A DNA stretch of 64,000 nucleotides, taken from contig HG738139.1 of assembly GCA_000499405.2 (NCBI GenBank), positions 8,208,616 to 8,272,615 on the forward strand, read 5' to 3'. The notes under the pieces were generated by a model. It made no database searches and was not told where the DNA came from. It was given only the letters and a program-made list of their open reading frames with translations. Origin of the DNA: Onchocerca volvulus. Taxonomy: Eukaryota; Nematoda; Chromadorea; Rhabditida; Onchocercidae. Shown here piece by piece: positions 59,577 through 64,000 of this stretch; position 1 is the first letter of the stretch, and each line of letters begins with the position of its first letter. The position numbers were made by a program, and so were the translations under genes.

Positions 59577-62546
59577 TCTGTTACATTTTTGGAAGAAGAT
59601 CTCATCAAACTGGCTAGCCGCTGATCGGTGATATTTCAATATTGATAAAGTTTTAATATTTGCGAAAGCAACTCATTTATATTATTTATTTAAAAACTTC
59701 TTTGCAGTGGGGACTGGTGAGGCGTGTAATTTTGCAGCATATACTTTTGCACCGGCAAGTCTAGTAACACCGCTTGGTGTGCTGAGTGTTATTGTGACGT
59801 AAGTTTGCATTCAATTTCCAAAATGATTTTATATTTTATTTTGAATGAATAATAAAAAATATCAAAACTGCTTAGTCATATAATGTTTTCTTTCTGTTAA
59901 CGAAATAGTTGCACATGAACTCAACGGAACATCAGTTTATGGAGCAAGAAAGTCTGGTAATGCCAAATTTTTAAGCACTTATTTTAAACTTCATTAATCA
60001 AGTTAATCAGGAGGATTGTCGCTGATATACTACTTTAGCTTATACTGCAAAATTACATATAGAAATGAAAAGGGCAAAATATAATTAAACATAGCGAGAT
60101 ATGTAATTTTGGAAATTTCAAATTGAGAATACATTATCAAATGATAGTTGGATTGAGTTTATACGATCGAATTACTGTGAACGGGATGAACGGAATCTGT
60201 TGAAAGTTGAGCTTCTGCAACTTTCAGAACTTATGTGTTACGGTCGTGTCCAGTTCGAATTTCGTCACAACCTTTAGAGATGCTGCATTGAATATCCGAA
60301 TATTTAAAATTAAATTTTTGCCGCAAAAAAATTAAAATTGTGGAGAGATTAAAATCTCATACAAATCGGAAAAACAGAATTCAAATAAATTTAATATAAT
60401 TTAGAGAATGACAGCCATTATTTAGCTGATAATTAAATTCTATAAAATATAATTGTTTCAGAGCAATATTATCATCGAAATTGCTTAAAGAACGTTTAAA
60501 TTTACTGGGTAAAATCGGTTGTGCTGTTTGTCTTCTCGGTTCAACAGTAATCGTTTTACATTCACCAAAGGAAGAAGAAGTTTCTAATATGGCTGATTTG
60601 GCTCTTAAGATGAGAGATACAGGTTTTTTTTTTTTTTTTTTTAATTTACAGGTTTTTTATTAATATTTTAAGAAATGACTATTGAAAAATTTGCTCATCT
60701 TGGAATGAATTTTCTAGAAAATGTGAAATACTTTTATTAAGAACTATTCTGCAAGAACAACAAATGACATGTTTTGACGCACATATATCATTTTTTAGTT
60801 CTAACGTCAATACTTACTATCTTCCCATTTTTTTTCAATATGAAAGACGAGACTTTTCAAGTACTTTGGAACGTAAGATATAGCATATTAAAATGTGAAT
60901 TGAGTTTAGTACATCGAACTAAATCTTTTTTTATTAAATGCAAGTTAATGTTAATGTTGATACCATTTGCTGAATTTGTTTAGAAAACTATTACGTTAAG
61001 ATACTAATTCAAACTGAGTCGGAATATCTAAAAGGGGATTTTTTTTTTTTTTTTTTGGCAATATGAGCTGACAGGAAATAAGGTGGTTTTCAGTTTTATT
61101 CTACTTCTTTTTTTCTTTCCGCATTTTTTTTTATTACATTCATCAGTCAGAATTGATTTTTGTAATTTTTTATGTTCAATTTCTGAATATTCTTGATTAG
61201 TTAATGAAATTCCATAAAGTGATGCTTAGGAATAAGGAATTTCGGTATTGAGCGGATCTTTTAAAATACATTTACAGGTTTCATTTTTTATGTCGTAGCA
61301 GTGATTTTGGTATCACTTGTAATGATTATCTATGTGGCACCACGTTTTGGTCATTCTAATATTTTGGTATATATATTTATTTGTTCTATTATTGGTTCAC
61401 TCTCTGTGTTATCTGTTAAAGGACTTGGTTTAGCCATTAAAGAAACAATTGGTGGAAAACAACAGTTCACGAATTTTCTTACATGGTTTTGGCTTATTGC
61501 TGTAATCTTTTGCATTTCCATACAACTAGTTAGTTTTTCTTATTTTCATTTTTATAAATTAATAGAATGAATAAGTGGAAAGATCGATGAGACTTCGATC
61601 AAAAAGATATTATAAAAAAAATTCACTTGTATAGAAGTATTTCAATTTAGCATTCTATTTACCCTTTCAAAATTTCGGAAAAACTTGATGAAGTTCAATT
61701 TTTGAAAATGTTTTCATGAGAGTTTATAATCACATTGTAATGAAGATTAAAGGAAATTTATACCCAAGATTCCATGAAAAATGTTTGGTTCGGTGACAGA
61801 TAAACTCGTCATTAAGATGCATAAATAATTGCTAAAATGGTCAGTCAAAATTGTTATGCTGATCTTTTAAACTTATTATTTTTTTTTTGAATGTAATTGA
61901 AAGGATCAATAGAAAAGCCACTTTAAAGAAAAAATATCTTGGAGCTGAATGCTTTAAGATTTAGATTCAGGAGACAGTTATATTATGACTAGAAATGAAA
62001 AAGTAAAAGGGAATTTAATTGAAGTTATCATTTTTTTGACTTTTTTTGAGATATATTTGAACAAATCTTTGGATATGTACAACACATCGATGGTAACGCC
62101 TATATATTATGTGTTCTTCACAACATTTGTAATATTGGCCTCATCGATTTTATACAAAGAATGGTCTCGCTTAGGTGCAAGCGATGTTTTAGGCAATATT
62201 GTCGGTTTCCTAATTACAATCATCGGCATTTTCCAGGTGAAAGTTGCAAAGACGGTGACTTTTCTTCCTAATTTCGACTTAGATTTTAATTGTCGCAAAG
62301 AAATGTTTATAAATGGCAGATTAATCTAGAACGAGAACTAAATGAAAAAAATTTTTTTTTCTAAATGAAAAACATTGTTTGCAGATGCAGTTATTCCGTG
62401 ACGTGAATATAACGCTACGACATTTGCGGATGCTTATCCATAAGTCTTCGACAAATATAGATTCACTTGAAACAATGAGTAGTACCGCACCGCTGATCAA
62501 TGAATTGCCTAGCAGTACTGCAAATTCTCAACAAATTTACACTTAA
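59113..62546 (+). CDS. NIPA-type magnesium transporter
   Basis: Member of the NIPA family (human NIPA1/NIPA2), multi-pass membrane proteins that carry Mg2+ in plasma and endosomal membranes. Six exons in phase: 59113-59359, 59708-59798, 60462-60622, 61278-61528, 62051-62236, 62385-62546; 365 residues, as expected for NIPA2-like proteins. About nine membrane segments: [20 protein letters not shown] near the N-terminus; [40 protein letters not shown], the most conserved family block; [94 protein letters not shown] with KEW; and [12 protein letters not shown]. The C-terminal 54 residues are cytoplasmic and Ser/Thr-rich. The start is chosen because the ATG follows an acceptor-like TTTCAGG. The donor after exon 3 (GTTTTT) opens into a poly-T run. 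Confidence 0.92.
59490..59575. repeat. Duplicated unit with long poly-T tracts in NIPA-like intron 1
   Basis: The phrase CTTGGNGAAAGG followed by a T run of about 24-28 bases occurs twice in tandem (near 59488 and 59530), separated by CCCCCTTGGGG. It is probably a slippage or local duplication product; the T lengths may be assembly-sensitive. Confidence 0.6.
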
Positions 62547-64000
62547 GACGGCGCAAAACTTTTTCTCTGTAATATAGTTTTTTTTTTTTTTTTTTTGTTT
62601 TGCAGCACTAAATAAGAAAAGTATTCTTGTGATGAGATATGATTACAGGTTTCTAAATAGGTGCTTCTCATTGCTATGCTTGTCATGAAGTTCCAAGGTA
62701 TTTTGGACAATTTTTCCGCCTATTCTTCAGTGATTATTATTTAGTATAAGAACAGTACAAGATTTTCTTGGCTTTCTTGGTTTTATTTATCGAAATTACT
62801 AAAAAAATCAGAGAAGATGTATTGTAGACTATAAGTTTTTTTTACCACTAGATATTTGAAATTACATGTATTGCCAAATCCGTCGTTATCATTCTTGTAA
62901 TTAAAAACAGTGTTATTAAAATTTTTTATATTTTAGAAAATTTGAATTTTGTATACGTTAGCCTACGTTTCGAAGATTTTCTTTTTTTGGATGAAGAATA
63001 AGATTAGAAAGGCTAGTTAGTTGTTTAATGTTGAGAAGAGAGATTTACCAAGGAAGTTAAAAATATAAGGAGCGGAAATGATTCAGTTTTTCATGGTGAT
63101 CAGTAAAAATGATGCTATTCAAGAAAGAATGAAGACTGTAGAAATTTTGTATTGCTTAAAATTGAGCAGCGCATTCCATCAAGGTACGAGAGTCTGTATT
63201 AATCCTGTTCTATCCCAGATTGTTTGCATCATAAAGTATGACTGTTCGTTTCTAATTTTACAATATTGGTTTTTTTTTTGTACATTATCTGCAATACTGT
63301 GATCCTTTTGCTGATTTGTTTTGTCAAAATATATTTCATTGACTCTGTTCAACTGTTTGACTTCTGAGTATTTCTCCCGAAATTGGTCATTTTTTTAATT
63401 TGTTGGAATTCAGTGTTTCTTATGTATAATTTTTTATGCAAGAAATCATCGAAAGTAGGGAAAGGATTTTTTAAAATAATTTATGAATGCAAAATTCCAG
63501 AAGAACTTTAGTTTTTAATTAAGTGCTACAAAATTAATGAAGCTAACATCTTTGCAACAAATGATAATTCCTCAAAGTATTTTTGTAAAGAAACAAATAT
63601 GCATGCTGGAATTCGCGGCCTGGATCATTTAATCATTCTCTCTTCAAACACTTATATAATATCAACTTATTTAGGAAATAGATTGAGAAATGCAACTATT
63701 GCATTTTGATTAATCATTAAGCTTTAATTTAATGATGTAACACTTATATTTTGGATTCTTGACTTCCAAAGTCATTTTATATTTTATGATGAAAATTGGA
63801 AATTTATTATTGAAAGTTTTTGTCGCAGAATCAGTTTAGTGATTCACGAAATTCTTCTTTCTTCTACTAAATCTTGCGAGTTATTGTCTGCACTAAATTC
63901 TCCATTTAAAATGTAGAATGTATTGAAAATGAAAATGTTGCGAAATTTTTTGGAAAAAATGCAGTAATGATAAAAATATTCCGTTGAATTTATAAATATT
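62547..64000. other. Intergenic, 3' of the NIPA-like gene
   Basis: No gene supported. A 74-codon plus-strand ORF at 63078-63302 is Ile/Phe/Cys-rich and has no recognised similarity. Poly-T runs lie at 62579-62596 and 63270-63279. Confidence 0.45.

Noticed and set aside
63606..63622. GGAATTCGCGGCC looks like an EcoRI/NotI cloning adapter
   Set aside because: The match stops after GCGGCC (TGG follows instead of GC), and flanking DNA on both sides looks native; coincidence is more likely, though raw reads would settle it.

Overview
AT-rich, intron-dense metazoan DNA with nematode character: introns mostly 60-400 bp, acceptors of the TTTTCAG type, several start codons closely preceded by an acceptor-like site that would suit spliced-leader trans-splicing, and proteins resembling nematode/metazoan families. 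A decayed stretch that reads like Wolbachia phenylalanyl-tRNA synthetase beta (about 38968-39284) points to a filarial nematode, where such nuclear Wolbachia transfers are common. No tRNA, rRNA, CRISPR array or intact viral element was seen.

Layout: 0.4-1.6 kb holds fragments of an unrecognised plus-strand gene. 3.1-9.8 kb is repeat-rich: a decayed Helitron with rep/helicase remnants on the minus strand, several short non-autonomous relatives, and a GATC-rich degenerate tandem repeat. 10.2-11.1 kb has unassigned coding-like ORFs. 13.9-21.1 kb (+) is a TMEM132-family transmembrane gene with about 19 exons. 23.9-29.4 kb (-) is an RBM26/27 RNA-binding protein gene (15 exons). 33.2-37.6 kb (-) is an 11-exon C2H2 zinc-finger gene with no recognised ortholog. 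38.97-39.28 kb is the Wolbachia-like pheT fragment. 41.8-46.4 kb (+) is a GALNT11-like polypeptide GalNAc-transferase. 47.3-51.1 kb (-) is a replication protein A large subunit gene. 51.99-54.4 kb (+) is the GTPase GPN1. 59.1-62.5 kb (+) is a NIPA-type magnesium transporter.

The genes look like a mix of housekeeping functions (DNA replication/repair, RNA processing, RNA polymerase II assembly) and membrane/secretory functions (O-glycosylation, Mg2+ transport, TMEM132), with no obvious operon. RPA1 and GPN1 are divergent, with about 0.9 kb between their start codons.

The most notable observation is in the RPA1 gene. The predicted N-terminus lacks the usual N-terminal OB domain (DBD-F) and starts with a near-consensus BRC repeat, the RAD51-binding motif of BRCA2. 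Two weaker BRC-like segments follow before the ssDNA-binding OB folds. This would be a natural BRC-RPA70 fusion. Exon boundaries were read by eye from splice sites, phase and family similarity; no search was run.
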